Shown: positions 1 through 8,476, numbered from the stretch's first letter. The stretch: DNA of 17,755 nucleotides from Methanosarcinaceae archaeon (GCA_016926455.1 JAFGOO010000211.1:1-17755), one strand, 5' to 3'. A program made the numbers and translations. Notes: a model not told the origin generated them from the sequence alone.

Positions 1-9
1 ATATAAATA

Positions 10-540
10 ATGGCTGACGAATCTAATGAAAATGAAAAAATGGATTCTGAATCAGTAAAGACCGGCGAGAAAGGTCTGGATGAGGAACAATTGAAAGAGG
101 ACGAAGTTGCGAAACTGAAGGACCAGCTTCTGCGCCTATCAGCAGAGTTTGATAATTTTAGAAAACGAAGCATTCGGGAGAAGGAAGAATACCGCAAGTT
201 CGCAATTGAAAACATCATGATCGAGCTGCTTGAGGTATGCGACAATTTCGAACGTGCCTTAGATTCTGCAAAAAAGGCTGAAAGTGTTGATTCTGTGATT
301 GAAGGAGTTGAGATGGTATTCAACCAGTTTGTTTCGATCCTTAAAAAGGAAGGGCTTGAGAGAATCAAATGTGAAGGTTGCGAATTTGATCCACATATGC
401 ATGAAGCGATGACGCACATCGAAACATCAGAACAACAGGACAATACTATTTTCGAAGTTCACCGGTCCGGATACATGCTTCACTCAAAGGTCATACGACC
501 AGCAATGGTCACGGTTGTAAAAAATCCTGAAGAGGATTAA
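10..540 (+). CDS. grpE: GrpE nucleotide exchange factor
   Basis: GrpE releases ADP from DnaK so that the chaperone can let go of its substrate; it is cytosolic and works as a dimer. The 176-residue product is slightly shorter than E. coli GrpE. It has an acidic, charged N-terminus (about 1-30), a long helical coiled-coil segment with DNFRKRS and the family-typical CDNFERAL, and a C-terminal beta domain with FDPHMHEAM and the ending GYMLHSKVIRPAMVTV. The ATG is at base 10, so the promoter and ribosome binding site lie mostly outside the window and an upstream partner cannot be judged. It is followed by dnaK after 101 bases, the usual grpE-dnaK-dnaJ order. Stop is TAA. The family call is secure. 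In archaea this chaperone set is generally regarded as acquired from bacteria. Confidence 0.96.
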   Translation: MADESNENEKMDSESVKTGEKGLDEEQLKEDEVAKLKDQLLRLSAEFDNFRKRSIREKEEYRKFAIENIMIELLEVCDNFERALDSAKKAESVDSVIEGVEMVFNQFVSILKKEGLERIKCEGCEFDPHMHEAMTHIETSEQQDNTIFEVHRSGYMLHSKVIRPAMVTVVKNPEED

Positions 541-641
541 TAGGGTGAATCATCACAATGATAACATCTAAGTGATAGTACCATTAAATAGGAACAAACT
601 AAAAAGTGATTTTAATCAATTACAAATGAGAGGTATATACA
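541..641 (+). promoter_or_regulatory. grpE-dnaK spacer with possible dnaK promoter and RBS
   Basis: This AT-rich spacer has a TATA-like TTAAATA at 584-590, which would place a start of transcription near 613. A short inverted repeat TGATT-TT-AATCA covers 607-618, and a purine-rich ribosome binding site (GAGAGG, about 627-632) precedes the dnaK ATG at 642. dnaK may therefore have its own promoter as well as readthrough from grpE. The promoter is inferred from position and composition only. Confidence 0.35.
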
Positions 642-2504
642 ATGGGAAAGATATTGGGAATTGATCTTGGAACTACCAATTCATGTATGGCAGTAATTGA
701 GGGTGGGGAGCCTACTATAATTCCGAACGCAGAAGGCGGAAGGACGACCCCATCCGTGGTAGGATTTTCAAAGAAAGGTGAGAAACTTGTTGGACAGGTT
801 GCCAAAAGACAGTTGATAGCCAATCCAGAAAACAGCGTAAGTTCTATTAAACGGCATATGGGTGAGTCAGGCTACAAGGTTCGTCTCAGTGGCAAGGATT
901 ATACGCCACAGGAGATATCTGCCATGATTCTCCGAAAGATGAAAGACGACGCTGAGGCATATCTTGGTGAGACCATCACGCAGGCAGTGATAACAGTGCC
1001 TGCATACTTCAATGATTCGCAGAGACAGGCAACAAAGGATGCAGGAACCATCGCAGGGCTCGAGGTTATGAGAATCATCAATGAACCGACAGCAGCCTCA
1101 CTTGCATATGGTCTTGATAAAGCTCAGGGCGAGCAGAAGATAATGGTCTACGATCTCGGTGGCGGTACTTTTGATGTATCCATTCTCGAACTCGGTGATG
1201 GTGTTTTTGAAGTGCTTTCAACAAGTGGAGACACGCATCTTGGTGGGGATGATTTTGATGCGAGAATCGCTAAATATCTCGTTGAAGAGTTCAAGAAGGC
1301 GGAAGGAATCGACCTATCAGGTGACAAGGCAGCTTTCCAGCGCTTGACAGATGCGGCCGAGAAAGCAAAGATTGAATTGTCAGGTGTGGGTACCACTAAC
1401 ATTAACCTGCCTTTTATAACAGCAGATGCGAATGGTCAGCCAAAACATATCGATATTGATATTACACGGGCCCAGTTCGAAAGAATGACATCAGACCTTG
1501 TGGAAAAAACCCTAGTTTCGATGAAGCAGGCATTTAGCGATGCAAAGCTCACGCCAAAAGACCTTGACAAGGTGCTCCTCATAGGCGGTTCTACCCGAAC
1601 CCCGGCAGTGATTGAGACGGTTAAAAAATTCACTGGTAAGGAACCCTACAAGAACATAAACCCGGATGAAGCAGTGGCTTTGGGAGCTGCCATCCAGGCA
1701 GGTGTGCTTGGTGGCGAGGTGAAGGAAGTCCTACTACTTGACGTTACACCGCTAACCCTTGGTATCGAGACTTTGGGAGGCGTTGCAACACCACTTATTG
1801 AGCGGAACACAACCATACCTACAAAGAAGAGTCAGATCTTCTCTACAGCTGCAGACAGCCAGTCATCTGTGGAAATACACATATTGCAGGGTGAGCGTGG
1901 CATTGCCTCAGCGAACAAAACACTAGGTCGTTTCATGCTTGATGGCATACCTCCAGCACCAAGAGGGATTCCCCAAATTGAAGTTACCTTTGACATCGAT
2001 TCCAATGGCATCCTCCATGTGAAAGCAAAGGACCTTGGAACCGGAAAAGAGCAGTCCATCTCTATCCAGAAGCCGGGCGGTCTCTCAGATGAAGATATTG
2101 ATCGTATGGTAAAGGATGCTGAGGCACACGCTGAGGAAGATGCCAAACGCAAGGAAGAGGTTGAGATAAAGAACAATGCGGAGTCGCTTGTAAGCGCAGC
2201 TGAGAAAACCCTGAAAGAGGCAGGGGACATTGCGACACCTCAGCAAAAATCCACAGTAGAAGCTGCAATTTCCGATCTAAAGGGAGCGCTTGAGGGGAAG
2301 GACATTGAGGCAATCAAGACAAAGACCGAAGCTCTCCAGAATGCTGTCTATGAAGTTTCCAATTCCATTTACCAGAAGGCACAGCAGGAAGCGGCAGCAG
2401 CAGCCCATGCGGAAGGAGCGGAAGAAACTACGGGTCAAAAAGGCGAACCTTCCGAAGAAACTGTTGTCGACGCGGATTATGAAGTTGTCGACGAGGATAA
2501 ATAA
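642..2504 (+). CDS. dnaK: Hsp70 chaperone DnaK
   Basis: DnaK is an ATP-driven chaperone that binds exposed hydrophobic segments, with GrpE and DnaJ as partners. The 620 residues carry all Hsp70 landmarks: phosphate-1 loop GIDLGTTNS (6-14), phosphate-2 motif VYDLGGGTFDVS (169-180), adenosine motif VLLIGGSTRTP (311-321), and interdomain linker VLLLDVTP (363-370). These are followed by the beta-sandwich substrate domain and a helical lid ending in an acidic tail (DADYEVVDEDK). E. coli DnaK is 638 residues. Here the segment between IKRHMG and YTPQEIS is short, so the roughly two-dozen-residue N-terminal insertion of proteobacterial DnaK is absent, as in Gram-positive and archaeal Hsp70s. The ATG at 642 is preceded by GAGAGG. 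dnaJ follows after 92 bases. Confidence 0.98.
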   Translation: MGKILGIDLGTTNSCMAVIEGGEPTIIPNAEGGRTTPSVVGFSKKGEKLVGQVAKRQLIANPENSVSSIKRHMGESGYKVRLSGKDYTPQEISAMILRKMKDDAEAYLGETITQAVITVPAYFNDSQRQATKDAGTIAGLEVMRIINEPTAASLAYGLDKAQGEQKIMVYDLGGGTFDVSILELGDGVFEVLSTSGDTHLGGDDFDARIAKYLVEEFKKAEGIDLSGDKAAFQRLTDAAEKAKIELSGVGTTNINLPFITADANGQPKHIDIDITRAQFERMTSDLVEKTLVSMKQAFSDAKLTPKDLDKVLLIGGSTRTPAVIETVKKFTGKEPYKNINPDEAVALGAAIQAGVLGGEVKEVLLLDVTPLTLGIETLGGVATPLIERNTTIPTKKSQIFSTAADSQSSVEIHILQGERGIASANKTLGRFMLDGIPPAPRGIPQIEVTFDIDSNGILHVKAKDLGTGKEQSISIQKPGGLSDEDIDRMVKDAEAHAEEDAKRKEEVEIKNNAESLVSAAEKTLKEAGDIATPQQKSTVEAAISDLKGALEGKDIEAIKTKTEALQNAVYEVSNSIYQKAQQEAAAAAHAEGAEETTGQKGEPSEETVVDADYEVVDEDK

Positions 2505-2596
2505 ATATATGAAAAACACCAGCGTAGGATACTGTGACTTATTTGACAGTATTTTGCGCACATTTTTTCTAGTAATACTGGCATAAGGAATCTTGT
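2505..2596 (+). promoter_or_regulatory. dnaK-dnaJ spacer with inverted repeat
   Basis: The spacer contains a perfect 7-bp inverted repeat, ATACTGT at 2529-2535 and ACAGTAT at 2546-2552, separated by 10 bases. A T-run follows at about 2562-2568. Just upstream, AAATATAT (about 2504-2511) could be a TATA box that would put a transcription start inside the repeat. The structure could act as an operator for a dnaJ promoter or as a partial terminator between dnaK and dnaJ; the sequence does not decide. A weak ribosome binding site AAGGAA (2585-2590) precedes the dnaJ ATG. Confidence 0.4.
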
Positions 2597-3751
2597 ATGT
2601 CCACAAAACGTGATTATTATGAGATACTCGGAGTATCAAAAGAGGCATCAGAATCAGAACTTAAAAAAGCATATCGTAAGCTTGCAATGAAGTTCCATCC
2701 CGACAAAAACAAAGAACCTGATGCCGAAGAGAAGTTCAAGGAGATCTCCGAAGCTTATGCAGTGCTTTCTGACTCTGACAAAAGGGCACAATATGACAGG
2801 TTCGGACATGAAGGGATCGACAACAGGTATTCTACAGAAGATATATTCAGGACTGCCGATTTTGGAGGGTTTGAGGATATCTTTGGGGGTATGTTCGGGG
2901 ATGTTTTCGATGTATTTTTTGGGGGAGGCGGTAGGCGCAGAAGAAGCCGTCCTGCAAAGGGATCGGACCTTCGGTATGACCTCTCCATATCTTTAAAGGA
3001 TGCAGCGTTTGGAACTGATACAACGATTAATGTTCCAAGGTCTGAGACATGTGATGTATGCGGTGGCAGCGGTGCCAAACCTGGCACAAACCCAGTGACA
3101 TGCAAGACATGTCATGGCAGTGGCCAGATTTCCCAGGCCAGAGCTACTCCATTTGGACGTTTTGTGACCACCAATACCTGCAGTACCTGCCAAGGTAAAG
3201 GCCAGATAATTGAATCTCCTTGTCTTTCATGCAGAGGCACAGGTAAACTCAAAAAAGTTCGTAAGATATCAGTAAAGGTTCCGCCGGGTGCAGATACTGG
3301 CATGCGTCTTAGGGTGAGCGGTGAAGGCGAGGCAGGAAGCCAGGGTTCGCCATCGGGCGACCTTTACGTGGTAATCCACGTTCAGCCACATAATCTATTC
3401 GAACGGATTGGTGATGACATCGTATGCGAGATTCCAATCAACTTTACACAGGCGGCATTGGGGGCTGAGGTAATGGTCCAGACACTTTACGGTAAGGTCA
3501 AGATGCATGTTCCTGAAGGGACGCAGACGCATTCAGTCTTTAGGCTAAAGGGAAAAGGAATGCCACATATGCATGGACATGGAAAGGGTGACCAGCATGT
3601 GAGGGTGATTGTAAAGACGCCCACAAATTTGATGCCTGAACAAAAACGTCTGTTAAAAGAACTGGAGAGTCAGAGCAGCGCTGACAAACCACATTCTAAA
3701 AAAAACGGGCGAGGAATTTTTGAAAAGGTAAAAAGTGCATTTGATGTATAG
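2597..3751 (+). CDS. dnaJ: DnaJ co-chaperone (type I Hsp40)
   Basis: DnaJ delivers unfolded substrates to DnaK and stimulates its ATPase. The 384-residue product is a complete type I Hsp40. It has an N-terminal J domain with the catalytic HPD at 34-36, then a Gly/Phe-rich linker (about 88-112, FGGFEDIFGGMFGD), then an Arg-rich junction RRRRSRP. The zinc-binding domain (about 152-220) has four repeats: CDVCGGSG, CKTCHGSG, CSTCQGKG and CLSCRGTG. Two C-terminal substrate-binding beta domains follow, with VKVPPGADTGMRLRVSGEGE and KMHVPEGTQ. Usual family length is about 370-385, so nothing is missing. It is the last gene of the chaperone cluster and ends in TAG; a 264-base AT-rich gap follows. Confidence 0.98.
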   Translation: MSTKRDYYEILGVSKEASESELKKAYRKLAMKFHPDKNKEPDAEEKFKEISEAYAVLSDSDKRAQYDRFGHEGIDNRYSTEDIFRTADFGGFEDIFGGMFGDVFDVFFGGGGRRRRSRPAKGSDLRYDLSISLKDAAFGTDTTINVPRSETCDVCGGSGAKPGTNPVTCKTCHGSGQISQARATPFGRFVTTNTCSTCQGKGQIIESPCLSCRGTGKLKKVRKISVKVPPGADTGMRLRVSGEGEAGSQGSPSGDLYVVIHVQPHNLFERIGDDIVCEIPINFTQAALGAEVMVQTLYGKVKMHVPEGTQTHSVFRLKGKGMPHMHGHGKGDQHVRVIVKTPTNLMPEQKRLLKELESQSSADKPHSKKNGRGIFEKVKSAFDV

Positions 3752-3920
3752 ACATATCTCTTTTTGGGAGCAAATAAGGGCAAATCACTGTACCATTTCA
3801 ATCATGGGATACAAACCTTTAACGTCTCTAAAGACACATTAACATATATATTCATACGTGAGCGTTTAAGATAATTTTTCTCTTTTTAGCGTGTATTTTT
3901 TATTTTTTTATATTTGTGGA
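3752..3920 (+). terminator. AT-rich region with poly-T tracts after dnaJ
   Basis: No gene is seen here. The stretch from about 3872 to 3915 is dominated by T-runs (TTTTTCTCTTTTT and then TTTTTTATTTTTTTATATTT). In archaea, transcription commonly ends in such oligo-T tracts without a strong hairpin. It is the natural place for the chaperone transcript to end, but this is inferred from composition. Confidence 0.4.
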
Positions 3921-4015
3921 GTAAACTATAAACATTAATACCGAATATAAAGCATATTCTATAAAAAATATTAATTTTGTTCTATACGTGAATTACGTTA
4001 ATTCGAAGGTATATT
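3921..4015 (+). promoter_or_regulatory. trkA promoter, palindrome and RBS
   Basis: A good TATA candidate TATAAAAAATATT begins at 3960, placing transcription start at about 3990. There is a 15-bp palindrome GAATTA-CGT-TAATTC at 3990-4004, overlapping the predicted start. It is also readable as two tandem 9-mers, ACGTGAATT and ACGTTAATT (3986-4003). A short ribosome binding site (GAAGGT, 4005-4010) precedes the ATG at 4016. The palindrome is placed where a repressor would block transcription. No regulator gene is adjacent, so its role is a guess. Confidence 0.45.
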
Positions 4016-5350
4016 ATGAAAATTGTAATCATCGGTGCTGGTGGAGTTGGATATCATATAGCAAAATCGCTCTACCTTACAAACGATGTAGTTGTAATTG
4101 AAGAGAATGAGGAAGCTTGTGCCCGGGTAGATGAACTTGATGTTCAGGTAATCAAGGGCAATGGTGCCAATGTGGTGATACTCACTGAAGTGCTGGAAAA
4201 TGCAGACCTCTTAGTTGCAGTAACAGGTTCGGACGAGGTTAATATTGTCTCATGTATGGCTGCAAAGTTGGCAAACAAAAGCAAAAAATCAATCAAAACG
4301 ATAGCAAGGGTTTCCAATCCCGATTATATAGATAAGCCTGTCGCAAACCGTGCCGAGATTGGTATTGATGTAATGATCTGTCCTGAACTTGCTCTTGCAT
4401 CCGAAGTTGCGGACGTTCTTGCCATTCCTTCTGCAATCGACGCAGATGTTTTTGCAGAAGGAAAGGTCGAGATGATGGAATTTGTGGTCTCTCCGGAGAA
4501 TTCACTTGTTGGGAAAAGGATGATGGATATCAATTTACCTGAGTGTTGTATTGTAAGTGCACTCTTCAGGAATAATGAGGTCATTATTCCACACGGTAAC
4601 GATACTATTGGGGCAAACGATCATATGGTGGTGATTGGGAAGCCGGATTCCATGAGAGATATTCGTGAGATGTTTGGAGAAGTGGTTGGCTATCGGAGTA
4701 AGATAATGATAATAGGGGGGGGTGTGGTCGGATTCTATCTGGCAAAACTGATTGAAAAAAGCAATTCTGATCTTAAGATTATTGAGAAGGATATAGATAG
4801 GTGCGGGTATGTGTCAGATTCACTACCGAATATCTTGGTGCTCCATGGTGACGGTACGGATTTGAATCTCCTGAAAGAGGAAGGCGTACAAGAGATGGAC
4901 GTTGTCATTGCGGTTACAGATAGTGATGAAAAGAACCTGTTATGTGCCCTCTTGGCAAAGCAGCTTGGTGCCAAAAAGGTAATTGCAAGGGCTGATCGTT
5001 CTGAATATTTGCCATTATTTGAAATAGTTGGTGTTGACAGTGCAGTCAGTCCGAGAGAGGCCACCGTAAATGAGGCATTGAAATTGACAATGGGTACACG
5101 CATACAGGCGGTTTCCAGTATAGAAGGTGAGAAGGCCGAGATTATAGAGTATACCACTTCCGAACGCTCAAAGATTGTAGGCAAACCTTTAAAGAAAGTC
5201 AAATTCCCGGCTGGGGCGATTATCAGTATGATTGTGCACAAAGGCAAAACAATTGTTCCGAGGGGTGCTTATATGGTTGAGGAAGGCGACCGTGTGGTTA
5301 TATTTTCACTACCATCTGCAATTCCAGAGGTTGAGAAGCTTTTTGAATAA
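4016..5350 (+). CDS. trkA: Trk potassium uptake regulatory subunit TrkA (duplicated RCK/KTN)
   Basis: TrkA is the cytosolic nucleotide-binding ring that gates the TrkH channel. The 444-residue protein is a tandem duplication of the RCK unit. The first RCK_N starts with KIVIIGAGGVG (2-12) and has an acidic strand end VVVIEE (25-30), followed by RCK_C at about 140-220. The second Rossmann unit starts with KIMIIGGGVVG (229-239) and has IIEKD (255-259), followed by a second RCK_C at about 365-444. Both glycine-rich loops are intact. E. coli TrkA is 458 residues with the same layout. The start at 4016 has a ribosome binding site, and trkH begins 14 bases after the stop, so the two form an operon. 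Ligand preference (NAD(H), ATP/ADP) cannot be read with certainty. Confidence 0.95.
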   Translation: MKIVIIGAGGVGYHIAKSLYLTNDVVVIEENEEACARVDELDVQVIKGNGANVVILTEVLENADLLVAVTGSDEVNIVSCMAAKLANKSKKSIKTIARVSNPDYIDKPVANRAEIGIDVMICPELALASEVADVLAIPSAIDADVFAEGKVEMMEFVVSPENSLVGKRMMDINLPECCIVSALFRNNEVIIPHGNDTIGANDHMVVIGKPDSMRDIREMFGEVVGYRSKIMIIGGGVVGFYLAKLIEKSNSDLKIIEKDIDRCGYVSDSLPNILVLHGDGTDLNLLKEEGVQEMDVVIAVTDSDEKNLLCALLAKQLGAKKVIARADRSEYLPLFEIVGVDSAVSPREATVNEALKLTMGTRIQAVSSIEGEKAEIIEYTTSERSKIVGKPLKKVKFPAGAIISMIVHKGKTIVPRGAYMVEEGDRVVIFSLPSAIPEVEKLFE

Positions 5351-5364
5351 TCCCGGGGATTCTG

Positions 5365-6798
5365 ATGAATTTTAAGATCATATTTAATGTATTAGGTGGT
5401 CTGCTTCGTCTTCTTGGTATTCTAATGATTATTCCTTTAGCTGTAGCCTTCTATTACAGGGAACCATTGTATCCCTTTTTTGTGGCGGTTGCAGTGAGCG
5501 TTCTTACAGGAACGATATTTTCGTTTAGCTATAAGTCTGATGAGGAGTGGAAGCAAAAAGAGGGTTTTGCAATCGTTGCACTTGGATGGCTTGCTGTAGC
5601 GGTATTTGGGGCAATTCCATTTTTCCTCGATGGGATATCTCTTATCAATGCACTCTTTGAGTCCATGTCAGGCTTTACAACAACCGGTGCGACGATCTTT
5701 GTTGATATAGAAAGCCATTCAAAAAGCATTCTCTTCTGGCGTAGCATGACACAGTGGCTTGGAGGTATGGGTATAATTATGCTTTTCATTGCCATCCTGC
5801 CAAAACTGGGAGTTGCAGGAAGGCAATTGTTCCGTGCGGAGGTGCCAGGACCCACAGAAGATAAACTAAAGCCAAGGATAAGGGAGACAGCAAAAATCCT
5901 ATGGATGGTATACGTGGTTATCTCGGTAATAGAAGTGGTTGTACTTCTGGTTGCTGGTCTGTCATTGTATGATGCTGTTACCCATACTTTCGCTACAATG
6001 GCATGTGGTGGTTTTTCACCTTATTCAAACAGTATTGCAGCATTCAACAGCCCTATGATAGAGGGTATCATTACTCTGTTCATGTTTGTGGCAGGCGCAA
6101 ACTTTGCTCTCCATTACCGCATGCTTTATGTTGATAAAAAGAGCCTTATAAATGACAACGAGTTCAAATTCTATACTTTAATTATCATATTCGCAACGGT
6201 TTTGCTTGCAATATTGCTCTGGAGTAATATGGGGGAAAGTGTTTTTGGTTCTTTAAGGTATGCCGTATTCCAGGTAGTTTCGATCACCACCACAACAGGT
6301 TTTGCAACAACTGATTTTAATCTGTGGTCGGATTCTGCGAGAATGGTATTAATTACCGTCATGTTCGTTGGAGGCTCAGCAGGCTCAACTGCAGGCGGGA
6401 TCAAAGCAGTACGTGTACTCCTGCTGTTAAAATACGCGCGCAAGGAATTGTTCAAATCGATTCATCCAAAAGCGGTAAAATCTGTAAAATTCAATAATAA
6501 AAGCGTACCTGATGAGGTTCTACAATCAATTGTCGCTTTTGTTGTTATCTATCTTCTGATATTCCTTGTGAGCTCCGTGATGTTGGCTGTACTTGGGATG
6601 GATATTATCAGTTCGGCAACTGCATCCATTGCAACTCTAGGAAATATCGGTCCGGCATTTAACCAGGTTGGACCCATGGAAAATTATGATATTGTTCCGT
6701 TACTTGGAAAATTGGTTTTGATAGCAAATATGTGGATTGGAAGGCTTGAGGTTTTCACTGTTATTGTAATGCTGACACCGGAATTCTGGAAAAAATAG
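5365..6798 (+). CDS. trkH: Trk potassium uptake channel subunit TrkH
   Basis: TrkH is the membrane pore for K+ uptake. The 477 residues show the four-fold M1-P-M2 plan of the TrkH/KtrB/HKT superfamily, with four selectivity-filter loops at the expected spacing: FTTTGAT (104-110), TMACGGF (211-217), TTTTGFAT (308-315) and TLGNIGPAF (424-432). A glycine sits at each filter position. The third repeat has the GGSAGSTAGGIKAVR stretch (336-350), the intramembrane gate loop that responds to TrkA. The C-terminal GRLE (459-462) is typical. It lies 14 bases after trkA, and GGGGAT upstream of the ATG may serve as a ribosome binding site. It ends in two consecutive TAG codons (6796-6801) and faces a convergent gene 76 bases away. 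Confidence 0.96.
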   Translation: MNFKIIFNVLGGLLRLLGILMIIPLAVAFYYREPLYPFFVAVAVSVLTGTIFSFSYKSDEEWKQKEGFAIVALGWLAVAVFGAIPFFLDGISLINALFESMSGFTTTGATIFVDIESHSKSILFWRSMTQWLGGMGIIMLFIAILPKLGVAGRQLFRAEVPGPTEDKLKPRIRETAKILWMVYVVISVIEVVVLLVAGLSLYDAVTHTFATMACGGFSPYSNSIAAFNSPMIEGIITLFMFVAGANFALHYRMLYVDKKSLINDNEFKFYTLIIIFATVLLAILLWSNMGESVFGSLRYAVFQVVSITTTTGFATTDFNLWSDSARMVLITVMFVGGSAGSTAGGIKAVRVLLLLKYARKELFKSIHPKAVKSVKFNNKSVPDEVLQSIVAFVVIYLLIFLVSSVMLAVLGMDIISSATASIATLGNIGPAFNQVGPMENYDIVPLLGKLVLIANMWIGRLEVFTVIVMLTPEFWKK

Positions 6799-6874
6799 TA
6801 GAAAATCTCGTTAATAGAGACAAAAATCTGAGTATTCCTTCTAATATACACATTTTAAGTCTGCTCGCAGCATT

Positions 6875-8095
6875 CTATGACCTGTAGCTAAAATCAATTT
6901 CGTTTTTAACAACATCCTTGAAAAGGTACCTTAAATCCCAGAGAAGCTTTTTATTTGCTTTAAAGAGGGCGTAAAGAAGATCCATCAAACTCATGCTGGT
7001 GAAGTTGACATCTTTTAAGGAATATGCAAGAGAATTCAAATCCTCATCTGTAAACTTGACAAACGTATTTTTGACCATTAGACTGTTATCAATTTCTCTT
7101 CCAATCGTTGCACGCCATCTCTTTTCGTAGTCATTCAAAGCATTTATGGATACGTCTCCTGCGGAGATTGCCTTAGCAGCAACTTCTCCTGCGATTTTTC
7201 CAGCATCCATTGAATTGATTATCCCACCACCTGTGATAGGATCGGATTGTCGTGCAGCATCACCCACAAGCATGAGTCCATTTGCAATCGTTTTCTCAAT
7301 AGTGCCTTTCACAGGTACACCACCAACAACCATTTCTATGATCTTAGCATCAGGCATGTGTTCCTTAAGAAAATCGGATAGTAGTGTCACAGCTCTGTAT
7401 TTACCGGATTTACTGCCAAGTATCCCTATCCCGACATTGGCCTGGTTCTTGCCTTTTGGAAACACCCAGATGTAACCTGCAGGTGCGATTTTGTTTCCAA
7501 GATAAAAATGGCAGTAATCCTGATCTATATTTTCACCGATTACTAAAAACTGGGCACATGTTTCAATGTCCGAAAGGTGGATGCTTGTATCGATACCTGC
7601 CCACCTGCCAACTTTTGATTCCACTCCATCTGCACCTATTACGATTTTGGAACGAATCTTGTACTCATCACCCAGATGCATGAGATTCACGCCACGAACG
7701 AAACCGTCTTCTATGACAAGTCCCGTTGCTCTGGTTTTAACGTTTATTTCTGCACCTGCCATGGCGGCTTCATAAGCAAGCGCCCTATCGAACACTTTGC
7801 GTTCAAGGACATACCCGACTTCTCCGCCAGATATTGATTCAGACATTTCAACCTTTGTTCCGTTCGGTGAAAATATGCGGGAACCCTTGACATCAGCACA
7901 TATCCACCGATAGTCAGGTTCGATGTGCCTCCGAATACTCATTTTTTTAACACCCTCGCCACACCTGACTGGGTCTCCAATCTCTTGGCGTTTTTCTATT
8001 AATAGTACATCAAGACCCTTTTGGGCTGCGGTTCTTGCGGCAATCGAGCCCGCTGGACCTGCACCCACGACGACCACGTCGTAACTGTCTTTCAT
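6875..8095 (-). CDS. Digeranylgeranylglycerophospholipid reductase (geranylgeranyl reductase family)
   Basis: This flavoprotein saturates the isoprenoid double bonds of archaeal membrane lipid precursors. The 406 residues have an N-terminal FAD-binding Rossmann motif VVVGAGPAG (8-16) with IEK (33-35), and the family motif DPVRCGEG (41-48) containing Cys45. They also have the substrate-channel motif GYIWVFPKG (207-215) and the second FAD motif LVGDAARQSDPITGGG starting at 276. The length is standard. Its ATG overlaps the TGA of the upstream ferredoxin gene by ATGA, so the two are translationally coupled. In Methanosarcina acetivorans the homologous reductase (MA1484) works with the adjacent ferredoxin (MA1485) to saturate lipids fully; the same pairing here supports that role. 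Stop is TAG. Exact substrate stage is inferred from homology. Confidence 0.92.
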   Translation of the reverse strand: MKDSYDVVVVGAGPAGSIAARTAAQKGLDVLLIEKRQEIGDPVRCGEGVKKMSIRRHIEPDYRWICADVKGSRIFSPNGTKVEMSESISGGEVGYVLERKVFDRALAYEAAMAGAEINVKTRATGLVIEDGFVRGVNLMHLGDEYKIRSKIVIGADGVESKVGRWAGIDTSIHLSDIETCAQFLVIGENIDQDYCHFYLGNKIAPAGYIWVFPKGKNQANVGIGILGSKSGKYRAVTLLSDFLKEHMPDAKIIEMVVGGVPVKGTIEKTIANGLMLVGDAARQSDPITGGGIINSMDAGKIAGEVAAKAISAGDVSINALNDYEKRWRATIGREIDNSLMVKNTFVKFTDEDLNSLAYSLKDVNFTSMSLMDLLYALFKANKKLLWDLRYLFKDVVKNEIDFSYRS

Positions 8096-8268
8096 TTCTT
8101 CACCTCAATGGCTCCCACAGGGCAGACCTTGGCACAAATTCCGCATCCAGTGCAGTTTTTATCTACTTCGATCCAGGTTTCGATAAGTTCAAGTGCGCCG
8201 CTCGGACACACGCCTACACATGCACCACAGTAACCGCATTTATATCTATTAATGTGAATGACCACCAT
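8092..8268 (-). CDS. Small 2[4Fe-4S] ferredoxin, electron donor to the lipid reductase
   Basis: A 58-residue ferredoxin with two full cluster motifs: Cys11, Cys14, Cys17 followed by Cys21-Pro22, and Cys39, Cys42, Cys45 followed by Cys49-Pro50. The pseudo-twofold layout and the GAIEVKK end are typical of bacterial/archaeal 8Fe-8S ferredoxins. The TGA stop overlaps the start of the geranylgeranyl reductase (ATGA). The start is ambiguous: ATG at 8268 sits only two to three bases after GGTGAT, whereas the next codon, GTG at 8265, has better spacing. The likely role, by analogy with Methanosarcina acetivorans, is to feed electrons to the downstream reductase. A TATA-like box in reverse orientation (GATATATG, about 8317-8324) would give a leader of about 26 bases. 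Confidence 0.93.
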   Translation of the reverse strand: MVVIHINRYKCGYCGACVGVCPSGALELIETWIEVDKNCTGCGICAKVCPVGAIEVKK

Positions 8269-8476
8269 TTATCACCCATAAACGAAATGTAATGGTATCC
8301 TAATTACCTTAATCAAGATATATGTTTTGTTAATCAAACACAAAAAAGATGAACTTGTCAACTGAATTTGATAATTAACAGGGTAAAGAACTCGGGACAA
8401 ATATGTTAGAGAAACAGGGGTTTCCATCTGCAGGCTAAGGAATACACTTAATAACAAATCTTGATTACTTATTGTT
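8269..8476. promoter_or_regulatory. Divergent promoter region between ferredoxin and flavoprotein genes
   Basis: This 208-base AT-rich spacer has no gene. On the minus strand, CATATATC (complement of 8317-8324), preceded by a purine-rich AAAA, fits BRE/TATA for the ferredoxin-reductase pair. GGGTGAT (complement of 8271-8277) is its ribosome binding site. On the plus strand, CTTAATAA (8447-8454) is centred about 26 bases before the ATG at 8477, and there is no ribosome binding site in front of that ATG. The flavoprotein mRNA is therefore probably leaderless. Confidence 0.5.

Noticed and set aside
6799..6874. Possible terminator hairpin CTC-GTTAATA-GAG between trkH and the lipid reductase
   Set aside because: The stem is only three base pairs and there is no T-run on the plus strand.
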